This document shows, one piece after another, positions 8,778-17,494 of a stretch of DNA of 64,000 bases. How positions within the stretch are numbered: the first letter of the stretch is position 1; every line of letters begins with the position of its first letter. The stretch is taken from contig CAZABH010000003.1 of NCBI GenBank assembly GCA_964483585.1, positions 62,001 to 126,000 of the forward strand. Reading direction: 5' to 3'. The notes under the pieces are model-generated. The model was not told where the DNA came from and searched no databases. It saw only the letters and a program-made list of their open reading frames with translations. The position numbers were made by a program, and so were the translations under genes. The stretch is from SZUA-430 sp964483585. GTDB lineage: Bacteria > Pseudomonadota > Alphaproteobacteria > Micropepsales > Micropepsaceae.

Positions 8778-9954
8778 CGACCTTCACAAGGGCAGCACAC
8801 GCCTTGGCATTTCCTCGCGCGGTCTGAACGTCCGGACCGCGCGCCACGGCGACCCCCATCCGACGCTTCTGGAAAGCCTCCGGCTTGCCAAACAGCCTCA
8901 GCTCGGTTCCCGGCACGGCAAGCGCCTGGGCAACCCCTTCGAACGCAACGCCCGTGGCATCGACCCCACCATAGATCACGGCACTCGCCCCGGGCGAGCG
9001 CAGGCTGGTGTCGACCGGCAGCCCCAGGATGGCACGCGCATGCAAGGCAAACTCGCTCTGGTACTGCGTGGCGAGGGTCACAAGACCTGTGTCATGCGGA
9101 CGAGGGCTGACCTCCGAGAACCACACCTCGTCACCCCTCACGAACAGCTCGACACCGAAGATGCCAGCCCCGCCCAGCGCGTCCGTTATCTTTCGTGCCA
9201 TCGCCTGCGCCCGCTCGATGGCGATCGGGCTCATGGGCTGCGGCTGCCACGATTCCACATAGTCCCCGTCTACCTGCACATGCCCGATCGGGGCGCAGAA
9301 CGACGTGCCGCCGGCATGGCGGACCGTCAGCAACGTGATCTCGAAATCGAACTGGATCTCGCTCTCCACGATCACGCGCGCCTGCTTTACCCGGCCAGCT
9401 GCCATCGCATACTCCCACGCCGCCGCAACGCCGGAGGGCGCCTTGATGCGGCTCTGCCCCTTGCCCGACGACGACATGACGGGTTTCACAAAACACGGGT
9501 ACCCGATGCCCCCGTCGATCGCTGCCTGCAGCTCTTCAAGTGACGAACAGAACGCATAGCGCGACGTCGCAAGCCCGCAGTCTTCGGCCGCCAGCCTGCG
9601 GATGCGCTCCCGGTTCATGGTGACATGCGCGGCATTCGCTGTCGGGATGACCCGGGCAAGGCCTTCGGCCTCGAGCCGAACCAACTCATCCGTCGCAATC
9701 GCCTCGATTTCCGGCACAATGAAATGCGGCTTCTCGCGCGCCACCAGCGCCCGCAGGGCCGTCCCGTCCGTCATGTCGATGACATGCGACCGGTGCGCAA
9801 CCTGGTGCCCCGGCGCGTTCGCGTAGCGGTCGACCGCGATCACCTCGACGCCAAGCCGCTGCAGCTCGATGACGACTTCCTTGCCCAGTTCCCCGGCCCC
9901 TAGCATCATGACCCGCGTGGCTGATGCAGAAAGCGGCGTTCCGATACGTGTCAT
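8770..9954 (-). CDS. purT: Formate-dependent phosphoribosylglycinamide formyltransferase 2
   Basis: ATP-grasp enzyme that formylates glycinamide ribonucleotide with formate and ATP, the folate-independent route for step three of purine synthesis. The 394-residue protein starts at the ATG at 9954 (MTRIGTPLSASATRVMMLGAGELGKEV). It carries the N-terminal GAGELGKE dinucleotide-like fold, the ATP-grasp core with SSGKGQS, and the FSEVSPRPHDTGLVTL segment typical of PurT. It lies 102 bases after ilvC on the same strand, with no clear terminator between. Confidence 0.95.
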   Translation of the reverse strand: MTRIGTPLSASATRVMMLGAGELGKEVVIELQRLGVEVIAVDRYANAPGHQVAHRSHVIDMTDGTALRALVAREKPHFIVPEIEAIATDELVRLEAEGLARVIPTANAAHVTMNRERIRRLAAEDCGLATSRYAFCSSLEELQAAIDGGIGYPCFVKPVMSSSGKGQSRIKAPSGVAAAWEYAMAAGRVKQARVIVESEIQFDFEITLLTVRHAGGTSFCAPIGHVQVDGDYVESWQPQPMSPIAIERAQAMARKITDALGGAGIFGVELFVRGDEVWFSEVSPRPHDTGLVTLATQYQSEFALHARAILGLPVDTSLRSPGASAVIYGGVDATGVAFEGVAQALAVPGTELRLFGKPEAFQKRRMGVAVARGPDVQTARGNAKACAALVKVVT

Positions 9955-10056
9955 GGCGTTCCCTCGCGCACATCGTTCCTGACGAAGGCGCAAGATGTGG
10001 CACCGGCCAACCCCCAAGGGCAAGCCGACACGCGATTTAGCCACAGCCCAAAGGGA

Positions 10057-11073
10057 TCAGTTCTTGTCCTGATCGACCAGCTTGTTCTTGGTGATCCAGG
10101 GCATCATGCCCCGCAGCTTGCGGCCGACATCCTCGATGGGATGCTGGGCATTGTTCGCCCGGATGGCCTTGAAGCTCGCCTGCCCCGCCTTGTTTTCAAG
10201 CACCCAGTCCCGCGCAAACCGCCCGGCCTGGATGTCCTTGAGAACCCGGCGCATCTCTTCCTTGGTCTCGCGGGTAATGATGCGCGGCCCCGTGACATAC
10301 TCGCCATATTCAGCCGTATTCGAGATCGAATAATTCATGTTCGCGATGCCGCCCTCATAGATGAGGTCGACGATCAGCTTCACCTCGTGCAGGCACTCGA
10401 AATAGGCCATCTCGGGCGCATAGCCCGCTTCGACCAGCGTCTCGAAGCCGGCGCGGATCAACTCGACCAGACCGCCGCAAAGCACGACCTGCTCGCCGAA
10501 CAGGTCTGTCTCGCATTCCTCGCGGAACGTCGTCTCGATGATGCCGGACCGCCCACCACCGATCGCGCTGGCATAGGACAGGCCGATTTCCGTCGCATTT
10601 GCGCTGGCATTCTGGTGGATGGCGATCAGGCAGGGCACGCCCCCACCCTTCTGGAACTCCGAGCGCACCGTATGCCCCGGCCCCTTGGGCGCCACCATCA
10701 GCACGTCAAGGTCGGGACGCGCCTCGATCAGTTTGAAGTGAATATTGAACCCGTGCGCGAACAGCAGCGCCGCACCCTCTTTCATGTTCGTGTGCAGGCT
10801 GTCGCGATAGATGTCCGCCTGCAACTCGTCTGGCGTCACCATCATCATGACATCCGCCCACTTCGCGGCGTCGGCCACATCCATGACCTTGAAGCCTTGC
10901 GCCTCGGCCTTCTTGGCCGACGCACCCGGACGCAGGGCCGCCACGACATCCTTGACCCCTGAATCCCGCAGGTTCAGCGCATGCGCATGACCCTGGCTGC
11001 CAAAACCGATGACGGCAACCTTCTTGCCCTTGATAAGACCGACATTCGCATCGCGGTCATAGTACACGCGCAT
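10057..11073 (-). CDS. ilvC: Ketol-acid reductoisomerase (class I)
   Basis: NADPH- and Mg-dependent enzyme converting acetolactate or acetohydroxybutyrate to the dihydroxy acids of valine and isoleucine synthesis. The length of 338 residues is the short class I size. The start is the ATG at 11073 (MRVYYDRDANVGLIKGKK). The Rossmann motif GFGSQGHAHALNLRDSG lies at about 24-40, and the metal-ligand segment ETDLFGEQ near 190. It is third in the ilvB-ilvN-ilvC series, 58 bases after ilvN. Confidence 0.98.
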   Translation of the reverse strand: MRVYYDRDANVGLIKGKKVAVIGFGSQGHAHALNLRDSGVKDVVAALRPGASAKKAEAQGFKVMDVADAAKWADVMMMVTPDELQADIYRDSLHTNMKEGAALLFAHGFNIHFKLIEARPDLDVLMVAPKGPGHTVRSEFQKGGGVPCLIAIHQNASANATEIGLSYASAIGGGRSGIIETTFREECETDLFGEQVVLCGGLVELIRAGFETLVEAGYAPEMAYFECLHEVKLIVDLIYEGGIANMNYSISNTAEYGEYVTGPRIITRETKEEMRRVLKDIQAGRFARDWVLENKAGQASFKAIRANNAQHPIEDVGRKLRGMMPWITKNKLVDQDKN

Positions 11074-11131
11074 CGACACCCTCCGATTGATGAAAACAAT
11101 GGGGACCAGCCGAGTGGCTGGCCCGCAAACA

Positions 11132-11689
11132 CTACATCGCCTCTGCCCCGCGGCTGATCGCAACCACACCCGTCCGGGAAACCTCGACAAGCCCCAGGGG
11201 CTTCATCAGGTCGACAAAGGCATCCAGTTTCTCTGCACTTCCAGTAACCTCGAACACGAAGCTCGAATGCGTCGTGTCGATGACCCGGGCGCGAAAGGCG
11301 TCCGACAGCCGCAACGCCTCGACGCGCTTTTCGCCCGTACCCGCGACCTTCACCAGCGCCAGCTCCCGCTCGATGCCCGGATGCTCGGCCGTCAGGTCGA
11401 AGACCTTGTGGACCGGCACAAGCCGCTCGAGCTGGTGGCGGATCTGCTCCAGCACCGCCGGCGTACCGGAGGTCACGATAGTGATCCGCGACGTGCGGTC
11501 CAGATGATCGACTTCGGCGACCGTCAGGCTCTCGATGTTGTAGCCCCGGCCCGAAAACAGACCAACCACTCGCGCCAACACGCCAGCCTCGTTGTCGACC
11601 AGCACGCAGAAAGTCGTCCGGATCTCTCGATCCCTGTCCTCGACAAGGAAATAGGCCGACTTGGGTTCGTCTCTCTTGGCAGTGCTCAT
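11132..11689 (-). CDS. ilvN: Acetolactate synthase small (regulatory) subunit
   Basis: Regulatory subunit giving valine feedback control to acetolactate synthase. The 185-residue protein has an N-terminal ACT domain from about residue 25 (FCVLVDNEAGVLARVVGLFSGRGYNIESL) and a C-terminal ALS_ss_C domain, matching the IlvN/IlvH family. It starts 3 bases after the ilvB stop, so the two are surely co-translated. Confidence 0.97.
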   Translation of the reverse strand: MSTAKRDEPKSAYFLVEDRDREIRTTFCVLVDNEAGVLARVVGLFSGRGYNIESLTVAEVDHLDRTSRITIVTSGTPAVLEQIRHQLERLVPVHKVFDLTAEHPGIERELALVKVAGTGEKRVEALRLSDAFRARVIDTTHSSFVFEVTGSAEKLDAFVDLMKPLGLVEVSRTGVVAISRGAEAM

Positions 11690-11692
11690 GGC

Positions 11693-13465
11693 TCAGACCA
11701 GAACCTTTCCCGCTTCACTGACCTTCGCCTCGTCCGGGGCGTCGTTCAGGATCATCTCGTTGTGTGCAGCACCCGACGGTATCATGGGATAGCAGTTTTC
11801 CATCTGGTCGACGACGCAATCGAACAGCACCGGGCGATTGGTGTTGATCATCTCGTTGATCCGGTCATCGAGCTCATCAGGCGTGGTCGCCCGCAAGCCC
11901 AGGACGCCATAGGCCTCGGCCAGCTTGACGAAATCCGGCAGGGCCTCCGAATAGGAATGCGAGTAGCGCCCCCCATGCAGCAATTGCTGCCACTGGCGTA
12001 CCATGCCCATGTACTTGTTGTTCAGGATGAAGACCTTGATCGGCAAGTCGAACTGCACCGCTGTCGAAAGCTCCTGCATGACCATCTGCACGCTGGCCTC
12101 GCCCGCAATGTCGATGACCAGCGCATCCCGGTGCGCCACCTGGATCCCGACCGCCGCCGGCAGTCCATAACCCATCGTGCCAAGCCCGCCCGACGTCATC
12201 CAGCGGTTGGGTTCGTCGAACTTGTAGAACTGCGCCGCCCACATCTGGTGCTGGCCCACCTCGGTCGAGATGTAGGTCGTCCGCCCTTTGGTCAGTTCAT
12301 AGAGCCGCTCGATCGCCTGCTGCGGCTTGATGACGTCCTTCGACGTCTTGTACGAGAGGCAATTGCGCGCCCGCCAGCCATCGACCTGCAGCTTCCAGGC
12401 GGTCAGTGCCGCCCCATCGACGCGCAACTGCCGCGCGCGCCACAGACGGATCATGTCGTCGAGCACGTGCGCGACATCACCCACGATGCCCACATCCGCG
12501 CGGACGGTCTTGTTGATCGAGGAAGGATCGATATCGATATGGATTTTCTTGGAGTTGGGAGAAAACGCATCCAGTCGTCCCGTCACCCGGTCATCGAAGC
12601 GCGCACCGACAGCGATCATCAGGTCGCAGTCGTGCATCGCAAGGTTGGCCTCGTAGGTGCCGTGCATGCCCAGCATGCCCAGCCACTGCGGATCATTGGC
12701 CGGATAAGCACCAAGGCCCATCAGCGTCGATGTGATCGGAAACCCGGTCATGCGCACGAACTCGCGCAGCAGGTGCGAGGCAAGCTTGCCCGAATTGATC
12801 ACCCCGCCGCCCGTGTAGAACACAGGCTTCTTGGCGGCCGCGATCAGATCCAGCGCCTGCTCGATCTTCCGAAGGTCACCCTTGACGCGCGGCTGATAGG
12901 TGCGATGGCGAATATTGGACGGGCCCACATAAGGCGCCCGCTTGAACTGTACATCCTTCGGGATATCGATCAGGACCGGTCCGGGCCTCCCTGATGTCGC
13001 AATGTAGAACGCCTCATGAAGGATACGGGGCAGGTCCTTGACGTCGCGCACCAGCACATTGTGCTTGGTGCACGGACGCGTGATGCCCACTGTGTCGGCC
13101 TCCTGGAACGCGTCGGTGCCGATCAGATGCGTGGGCACCTGGCCCGTGATGCAGACGAGCGGGATGGAGTCCATCAGGGCATCGGTCAGACCGGTAACCG
13201 CATTGGTCGCACCCGGTCCCGACGTCACCAGCAACACACCCGGCTTGCCGGTCGAACGCGCATAGCCTTCCGCCGCATGCGCCGCCCCCTGTTCATGCCG
13301 CACGAGAATATGTTCGATCCCGTCATCCTGAAACAGTGCATCGTAGATCGGCAGTACGGCACCGCCGGGATAGCCGAAGATGTGGCGTACGCCATGATCC
13401 TTCAGCGCCCGCACCACGATTTCGGCGCCGGTCGGATCCTGGGTCTGGCTAGTTGCTGCACTCAT
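11693..13465 (-). CDS. ilvB: Acetolactate synthase large (catalytic) subunit
   Basis: Thiamine-diphosphate enzyme making 2-acetolactate or 2-aceto-2-hydroxybutyrate. The 590 residues have the three TPP-enzyme domains. The catalytic Glu is in RHEQGAAHAAEGYAR, and the cofactor motif is DIAGEASVQM followed by LNNKYMGMVRQWQ, an AGE variant of the usual GDG seen in alphaproteobacteria. The ATG at 13465 lies just after an intrinsic terminator that forms part of an attenuator with leader peptide 13540-13590. Confidence 0.97.
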   Translation of the reverse strand: MSAATSQTQDPTGAEIVVRALKDHGVRHIFGYPGGAVLPIYDALFQDDGIEHILVRHEQGAAHAAEGYARSTGKPGVLLVTSGPGATNAVTGLTDALMDSIPLVCITGQVPTHLIGTDAFQEADTVGITRPCTKHNVLVRDVKDLPRILHEAFYIATSGRPGPVLIDIPKDVQFKRAPYVGPSNIRHRTYQPRVKGDLRKIEQALDLIAAAKKPVFYTGGGVINSGKLASHLLREFVRMTGFPITSTLMGLGAYPANDPQWLGMLGMHGTYEANLAMHDCDLMIAVGARFDDRVTGRLDAFSPNSKKIHIDIDPSSINKTVRADVGIVGDVAHVLDDMIRLWRARQLRVDGAALTAWKLQVDGWRARNCLSYKTSKDVIKPQQAIERLYELTKGRTTYISTEVGQHQMWAAQFYKFDEPNRWMTSGGLGTMGYGLPAAVGIQVAHRDALVIDIAGEASVQMVMQELSTAVQFDLPIKVFILNNKYMGMVRQWQQLLHGGRYSHSYSEALPDFVKLAEAYGVLGLRATTPDELDDRINEMINTNRPVLFDCVVDQMENCYPMIPSGAAHNEMILNDAPDEAKVSEAGKVLV

Positions 13466-13481
13466 CGTTCTGGCTCTCGAG

Positions 13482-13508
13482 CAAAAGAAAAGGCCCCGTC
13501 GGGGCCTT
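13482..13508 (-). terminator. Intrinsic terminator of the ilvBNC attenuator
   Basis: In ilvB orientation AAGGCCCC pairs with GGGGCCTT across a 3-base loop, followed by TTTTCTTTT, ending about 17 bases before the ilvB ATG. The left arm can instead pair with GGGGTCCTT upstream (with one bulge), which is the antiterminator choice. This is a textbook attenuator terminator. Confidence 0.88.
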
Positions 13509-13539
13509 CAATACGCCGCTGCTTCCTAAGGACCCCTGA

Positions 13540-13590
13540 TCAGGTCCAGGATTCAGCGGCACGTCCAAGTACAAGCACAAAATTCCACAT
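13540..13590 (-). CDS. ilvL: ilvBNC leader peptide
   Basis: A 16-residue leader, MWNFVLVLGRAAESWT. The run V-L-V-L would make ribosomes stall when charged valine or leucine tRNA is scarce. Its stop codon overlaps the first arm of the hairpin GGACC...GGGGTCC. Stalling would free the second arm to pair with the terminator's left arm. It is followed by the terminator at 13482-13508 and then ilvB. Confidence 0.82.
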   Translation of the reverse strand: MWNFVLVLGRAAESWT

Positions 13591-13621
13591 AAAGCGACTT
13601 TCTCGCAATAATATTACCAAA

Positions 13622-13650
13622 TCCCTACCCGTTTCGTTGCAGCGCGTCAA
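13622..13650 (-). promoter_or_regulatory. Candidate promoter of the ilv leader
   Basis: On the minus strand TTGACG, a 17-base spacer and TAGGGA lie about 32-60 bases upstream of the leader ATG. The -35 has one mismatch to consensus; the -10 is weaker. Position and spacing fit a sigma-70 promoter feeding the attenuator. Confidence 0.5.
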
Positions 13651-13670
13651 GAGCCCATGCACCATTGCGA

Positions 13671-13704
13671 TGCCATAATCAATTATGGCATGAGTTATGG
13701 CATG
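13671..13704 (+). promoter_or_regulatory. Candidate autoregulatory operator of the VapBC-type pair
   Basis: TGCCATAA and TTATGGCA form a perfect inverted repeat separated by four bases (13671-13690). The half-site TTATGGCATG then recurs right after it, overlapping the antitoxin start. Inverted plus direct half-sites at the start of an antitoxin gene are typical of autorepression by the antitoxin-toxin complex. The site lies between the divergent ilv promoter and vapB. Confidence 0.55.
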
Positions 13705-13908
13705 GAAGACAGCATCCGCAAGATCACCGTCCACGTCCCCGAAGACCTGCTCGCCGCCGCCCAGGCCGAGACGGGAGAGGGTGTCACCGAAACCGTCCGC
13801 CGCGGCCTCGAGCTGCTCCGCCGCGCCCGCGCCTACCGCGAGCTCGCGAAATTGCGGGGCAAGATCAAGTTCGAGATGACGGCAGACGAGTTGCGCGGCG
13901 AGGATTGA
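13702..13908 (+). CDS. vapB: Type II antitoxin, VapB-like
   Basis: Small 68-residue protein whose N-terminus (DSIRKITVHVPEDLLAAAQAETGEGVTETVRRGLELL) looks like a ribbon-helix-helix DNA-binding domain. The charged C-terminal tail would wrap the toxin. The start at 13702 gives the expected RHH register; in-frame ATGs at 13657 and 13690 are possible but lie in the operator. The stop overlaps the toxin start (TGATG). The family is inferred from size, fold and the adjacent PIN toxin. Confidence 0.75.
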   Translation: MEDSIRKITVHVPEDLLAAAQAETGEGVTETVRRGLELLRRARAYRELAKLRGKIKFEMTADELRGED

Positions 13909-14285
13909 TGATTTCAGCCGACACCTCAAGCATCATCGCCTTCCTGCAAGGCCAGGAGGAACCCGATGCCAAGGCCGTAGCCAAGACACTCAATGACGGC
14001 AACCTGGTCCTTCCGCCCGTGGTCGTTACCGAACTGCTGAGTGACCCGAAAGCCGGTTCACGCATTGCTGATTTCCTCGTCGACATCCCTATCCTTCCAC
14101 TTGGTGAAGGATATTGGGAGAGGGCGGGCCGAAATCGCAGCATGCTGCTGCACAAGGGTCACAAGGCGCGTCTTGGCGATGCCCTTGCAGCGCAGGCATG
14201 CATCGACAATGATATCACGCTGATTGCGCGCGACCGTGACTTCCGCCACTTCGTGAAGTTCGCAGGGCTCAAGCTGTTCGGCTGA
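13908..14285 (+). CDS. vapC: PIN-domain ribonuclease toxin, VapC-like
   Basis: A 125-residue PIN domain, a metal-dependent endoribonuclease that cleaves RNA when freed from its antitoxin. The acidic active-site residues are visible: D5 (ISADTSS), E42 (TELL), D91 (GDALAAQ) and D109 or D111 (ARDRDF). It begins within the antitoxin stop codon, so translation is coupled. Its 3' end overlaps the miaA 3' end by 17 bases on the opposite strand. Confidence 0.85.
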   Translation: MISADTSSIIAFLQGQEEPDAKAVAKTLNDGNLVLPPVVVTELLSDPKAGSRIADFLVDIPILPLGEGYWERAGRNRSMLLHKGHKARLGDALAAQACIDNDITLIARDRDFRHFVKFAGLKLFG

Positions 14286-15204
14286 TTTCGCCAGCTACTG
14301 CATCCAGCAACGCACCGGGATTTCCCGCCTCGACCACCACCCAATCCTGCATCTGGTTGCGGAACCACGTCATCTGGCGCTTGGCGTATTGCCGTGTCTC
14401 GGTAACCGCCCGATCAATGGCCGCATCAAGCCGCATCTCGCCACGCAGATGCGCCCGCAGTTGCGGCACGCCGAGGGCACGCGCCGCCGGCAGCGTCTCA
14501 TCGATCGCGCCCAGCGCCCGCACCTCATCAAGCGCACCCTGCGCCATCATCTGCTCGAACCGCCGGCCGATCTGTGCCTTCAGCCAGTCCCGGTTGGGCT
14601 TCAGCACGAAGCGCGCCATCGCACCGGTCAGGACGGGTGTCCCCTTGAGCTTCTGCCACTCGTCGAGCGACTGTCCTGTGGCCTCGATGACCTCCCACGC
14701 CCTGACAAGCCGCTGGCTGTCCCCCACATCAAGCCGTTGCCCCATCGCAGGATCACGCGCAAGCAACAACGCATGGAACGTCTCGTTCCCCATCTGCGCA
14801 AGCTTGAGCCGCGCCTCCGCCCGGATCGTCGGATGGATCTCGGGGATGGGGGACAGCCCCTGTAGCAGCGCCGCGAAATAAAGCCCGGTTCCACCCACGA
14901 AGACCGGAACCTGGCCACGCGCGCGGACGATGCCAATCGCTTCGGCCGCAGCCTGCGCCCAGCGCGCCACGGAAAACGGCTCGTGCGCACTGACAATCCC
15001 GTAGAGCGCATGCGCCACCCGCGCCTCGTCCGCAGCCGAAGGCCGGGCCGACAAGACCCGCAACTCGCGATAGACCTGCAGCGCATCGGTATTGACGATC
15101 ACGCCATCAAGATGCTCGGCAAGCGACAGCGCGAGCGCCGACTTGCCGCTCGCGGTCGGCCCTGCAATAAGGACGGCCTCCGGCCTGCTCAACGTGATCT
15201 CCAT
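14269..15204 (-). CDS. miaA: tRNA dimethylallyltransferase
   Basis: Transfers a dimethylallyl group to A37 of tRNAs that read UNN codons. The 311-residue protein has the P-loop AGPTASGKS at about 14-22, the substrate motif NTDALQVYREL, and the GGTGLYFAALLQGL segment of the family. Its ATG at 15204 is only 15 bases from the divergent serB ATG at 15220, so promoter elements for each must lie inside the other gene. Confidence 0.96.
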   Translation of the reverse strand: MEITLSRPEAVLIAGPTASGKSALALSLAEHLDGVIVNTDALQVYRELRVLSARPSAADEARVAHALYGIVSAHEPFSVARWAQAAAEAIGIVRARGQVPVFVGGTGLYFAALLQGLSPIPEIHPTIRAEARLKLAQMGNETFHALLLARDPAMGQRLDVGDSQRLVRAWEVIEATGQSLDEWQKLKGTPVLTGAMARFVLKPNRDWLKAQIGRRFEQMMAQGALDEVRALGAIDETLPAARALGVPQLRAHLRGEMRLDAAIDRAVTETRQYAKRQMTWFRNQMQDWVVVEAGNPGALLDAVAGEISRTA

Positions 15205-15219
15205 TCGAAAAAATCAGCC

Positions 15220-16089
15220 ATGACCCACATGTTGGTACTCACCGCCGCGCAGGGCAAGCTGGACGACGCCAGCGTCTCGGCCGCAGCCGACACGACAGGC
15301 GTGGCCCCGCACTGGCTGTCCCCCGGCACGGCCTGCGAGTTCCGCACGCAAGATCCGGAAATCCTGGCGCACATCCGCCGTCGCCTCATCGACACGCCAG
15401 TCGACGCGAATATCATCGCAGTCGCCGACCGCCGCAAGAGCCTGCTGGTCGCCGACATGGATTCCACCATCATCAATTGCGAATGCATCGACGAACTGGC
15501 GGATTTCGCAGGCATCAAGCCTCAGATCGCGGCCATCACCGAACGCGCCATGCGGGGCGAGATCGAATTCGAAGGCGCGCTGCGCGAGCGCGTTGGCCTG
15601 CTCAAGGGGCAACCGGAGCAGATCCTTTACCAGGTGATGGAAAAGCGCATCCGCCTCAACGAGGGCGCCCGCACCCTGGTCACGACGATGGCACGCGCCG
15701 GCGCCGTGACGGCCCTGGTCTCCGGCGGCTTCACCTGGTTCACATCAAGGGTCGCCGAGCGCGCAGGATTTGCCCACAACCGCGCCAACATTCTCGAGTT
15801 GGAAGCAGGCCGCCTCAACGGAACCGTGCGCGAGCCCATCCTCGGGCGCCAGGCCAAGCGCCAGGCGCTCATCGAGCTGGCGTCAGCCAATGCCATCCCG
15901 CTGGCGCGCACCATGGCCATCGGTGATGGTGCCAACGACCTCGACATGATCCGCGCATCGGGCCTCGGCATCGCCTACAGGGCCAAGCCCGTCGTGGCAG
16001 AGGCCGCCCATGCACGCCTCGACCATTCCGATCTCGTGGCAGCCCTGCACATCCAGGGCTACCGCGAGACCGAGCTGGTCCTGGCCTGA
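15220..16089 (+). CDS. serB: Phosphoserine phosphatase
   Basis: HAD-family enzyme for the last step of serine synthesis. At 289 residues it has an N-terminal ACT-like region and then the HAD core with the nucleophile motif DMDSTII (D79, D81), a SGGF motif, and GDGANDLDMI near the C-terminus. The ATG at 15220 was chosen because the longer upstream frame reads through antisense miaA. Confidence 0.95.
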   Translation: MTHMLVLTAAQGKLDDASVSAAADTTGVAPHWLSPGTACEFRTQDPEILAHIRRRLIDTPVDANIIAVADRRKSLLVADMDSTIINCECIDELADFAGIKPQIAAITERAMRGEIEFEGALRERVGLLKGQPEQILYQVMEKRIRLNEGARTLVTTMARAGAVTALVSGGFTWFTSRVAERAGFAHNRANILELEAGRLNGTVREPILGRQAKRQALIELASANAIPLARTMAIGDGANDLDMIRASGLGIAYRAKPVVAEAAHARLDHSDLVAALHIQGYRETELVLA

Positions 16090-16109
16090 ACACCGGGAAC
16101 AGCTTCGGC

Positions 16110-17363
16110 ATGCGCGCTGCAGGATTTGACTTCGGCACATCGAACTCCGCCATCGGCATCGTGCGCGGCAAGGCACCGGCACTGGCGCCGCTGGAAAACG
16201 GCGAGACCATGGTGCCCACCTCTGTCTTCTTTGATTTCACCGAACACGACAGGCCCTCATACGGCCGCGCGGCAATCAACGCCTATGTCAGCGGAAACGA
16301 AGGCCGCCTCATGCGCGGCCTCAAGACCATCCTGTCGACCAGCCTCATCAGCGAGCGAACGGCGCTTTCGCGCAAGTCCATCGCCCTGACCGACGTGATC
16401 ACCATGTTTTCGCGCCACCTGAGACTGAAGGCGGAAGAGGCTGCAGGAACTCCCATTGACGCCGTCGTGCACGGCCGCCCCGTTCGTTTCATCGAAGGCG
16501 ATGATGCGGCCGACCAGCGGGCCGAGGACACGTTGCGATCGCTGGCAATGCAGGCAGGCTTCGCCGAGGTCTCCTTCGTCTACGAACCCGTGGCAGCCGC
16601 CTCGCAATACGAACAGACCGCAACCCGCGAGGAATTGGTGCTCGTGGCCGACATCGGCGGCGGCACGTCAGACTTCTCGATCATCCGCATTGGCCCCGAA
16701 AGACGCAGCCGCAACGACAGGAAGAACGACATCCTGGCCAATACGGGCGTGCGCGTGGGCGGCACCGACCTCGACCGCAACCTCAGCATGCAAGCCGTAA
16801 TGCCGCTGCTGGGGTTGGGGACGGAATTGCTCAACCGGCGCCTGCCTGTACCGCGATCAACCTTCGCCGACCTTGCCTGGTGGCCGACGATCAATCTCTG
16901 CTACACCCCCAAGGTGATGAGGGAAACACAGGACGTGCATCGCCAGGCGGCCGAACCGCACAAGACAAGCCGGCTCATCACTGTCCTGCAGAGACACCTG
17001 GGCCACCGCATGGCATTCGCGGTGGAAGCAGGAAAGATAAGACTTTCAGGCAAGCCTCAGGCGCAGATACCACTTGATTTCGTCGAGCCGGACCTTGCCG
17101 CAAGCGCAACCCGGAACGGCTTCGATGACGCCATAAGCGCCGAGATCACGCGCATGCGCCTGTCGATTTGGAACTGCCTCGCAATGGCCGACATCGAAGC
17201 GAGCGATATCGACACGATCTTCTTGACGGGCGGCTCAAGCCGCGTCCCCGCAATCGAAGCCCTTGTCCAGGAAGAATTTCCCGAGGCAACCATACGCCGT
17301 GGCGACGATTTCCTCTCGGTCGCCATAGGCCTGACACACGAAGCCATCAAGCGTTACCGATGA
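16110..17363 (+). CDS. yegD: Hsp70-family protein, YegD-like
   Basis: An Hsp70/actin-fold ATPase of 417 residues. The phosphate-1 motif is GFDFGTSNSAIGI, phosphate-2 is ADIGGGTSDFSII, and the adenosine motif is LTGGSSRVPAIEALV. It is about 200 residues shorter than DnaK and has no C-terminal substrate-binding domain, as in YegD. The biological role of this subfamily is not well defined. It lies 20 bases after serB on the same strand. Confidence 0.85.
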   Translation: MRAAGFDFGTSNSAIGIVRGKAPALAPLENGETMVPTSVFFDFTEHDRPSYGRAAINAYVSGNEGRLMRGLKTILSTSLISERTALSRKSIALTDVITMFSRHLRLKAEEAAGTPIDAVVHGRPVRFIEGDDAADQRAEDTLRSLAMQAGFAEVSFVYEPVAAASQYEQTATREELVLVADIGGGTSDFSIIRIGPERRSRNDRKNDILANTGVRVGGTDLDRNLSMQAVMPLLGLGTELLNRRLPVPRSTFADLAWWPTINLCYTPKVMRETQDVHRQAAEPHKTSRLITVLQRHLGHRMAFAVEAGKIRLSGKPQAQIPLDFVEPDLAASATRNGFDDAISAEITRMRLSIWNCLAMADIEASDIDTIFLTGGSSRVPAIEALVQEEFPEATIRRGDDFLSVAIGLTHEAIKRYR

Positions 17364-17427
17364 AACGACGAAGATCGCTGTCGTCGCGCAGCCCTGATAG
17401 CCGCGCGTACATGGGTGTAAAAAACGT

Positions 17428-17456
17428 TTGACAGAACTGTCGCGCACACCTACATG
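17428..17456 (+). promoter_or_regulatory. Candidate promoter with TGTAAAA repeats before the membrane protein / XRE pair
   Basis: A perfect -35 TTGACA is followed after 17 bases by TACATG. The heptamer TGTAAAA occurs at 17416-17422 and again at 17455-17461, bracketing the promoter. The dyad TACATGTA overlaps the -10. These are plausible binding sites for the XRE regulator encoded downstream. Confidence 0.45.
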
Positions 17457-17494
17457 TAAAAGATGTTGTACAGACTCATGCGGAGCACCAACCA

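Noticed and set aside
11087..12994. 635-codon plus-strand frame opposite ilvN and ilvB
   Set aside because: It is the mirror of high-GC codons in ilvB and gives an Arg/His-rich product without domains.
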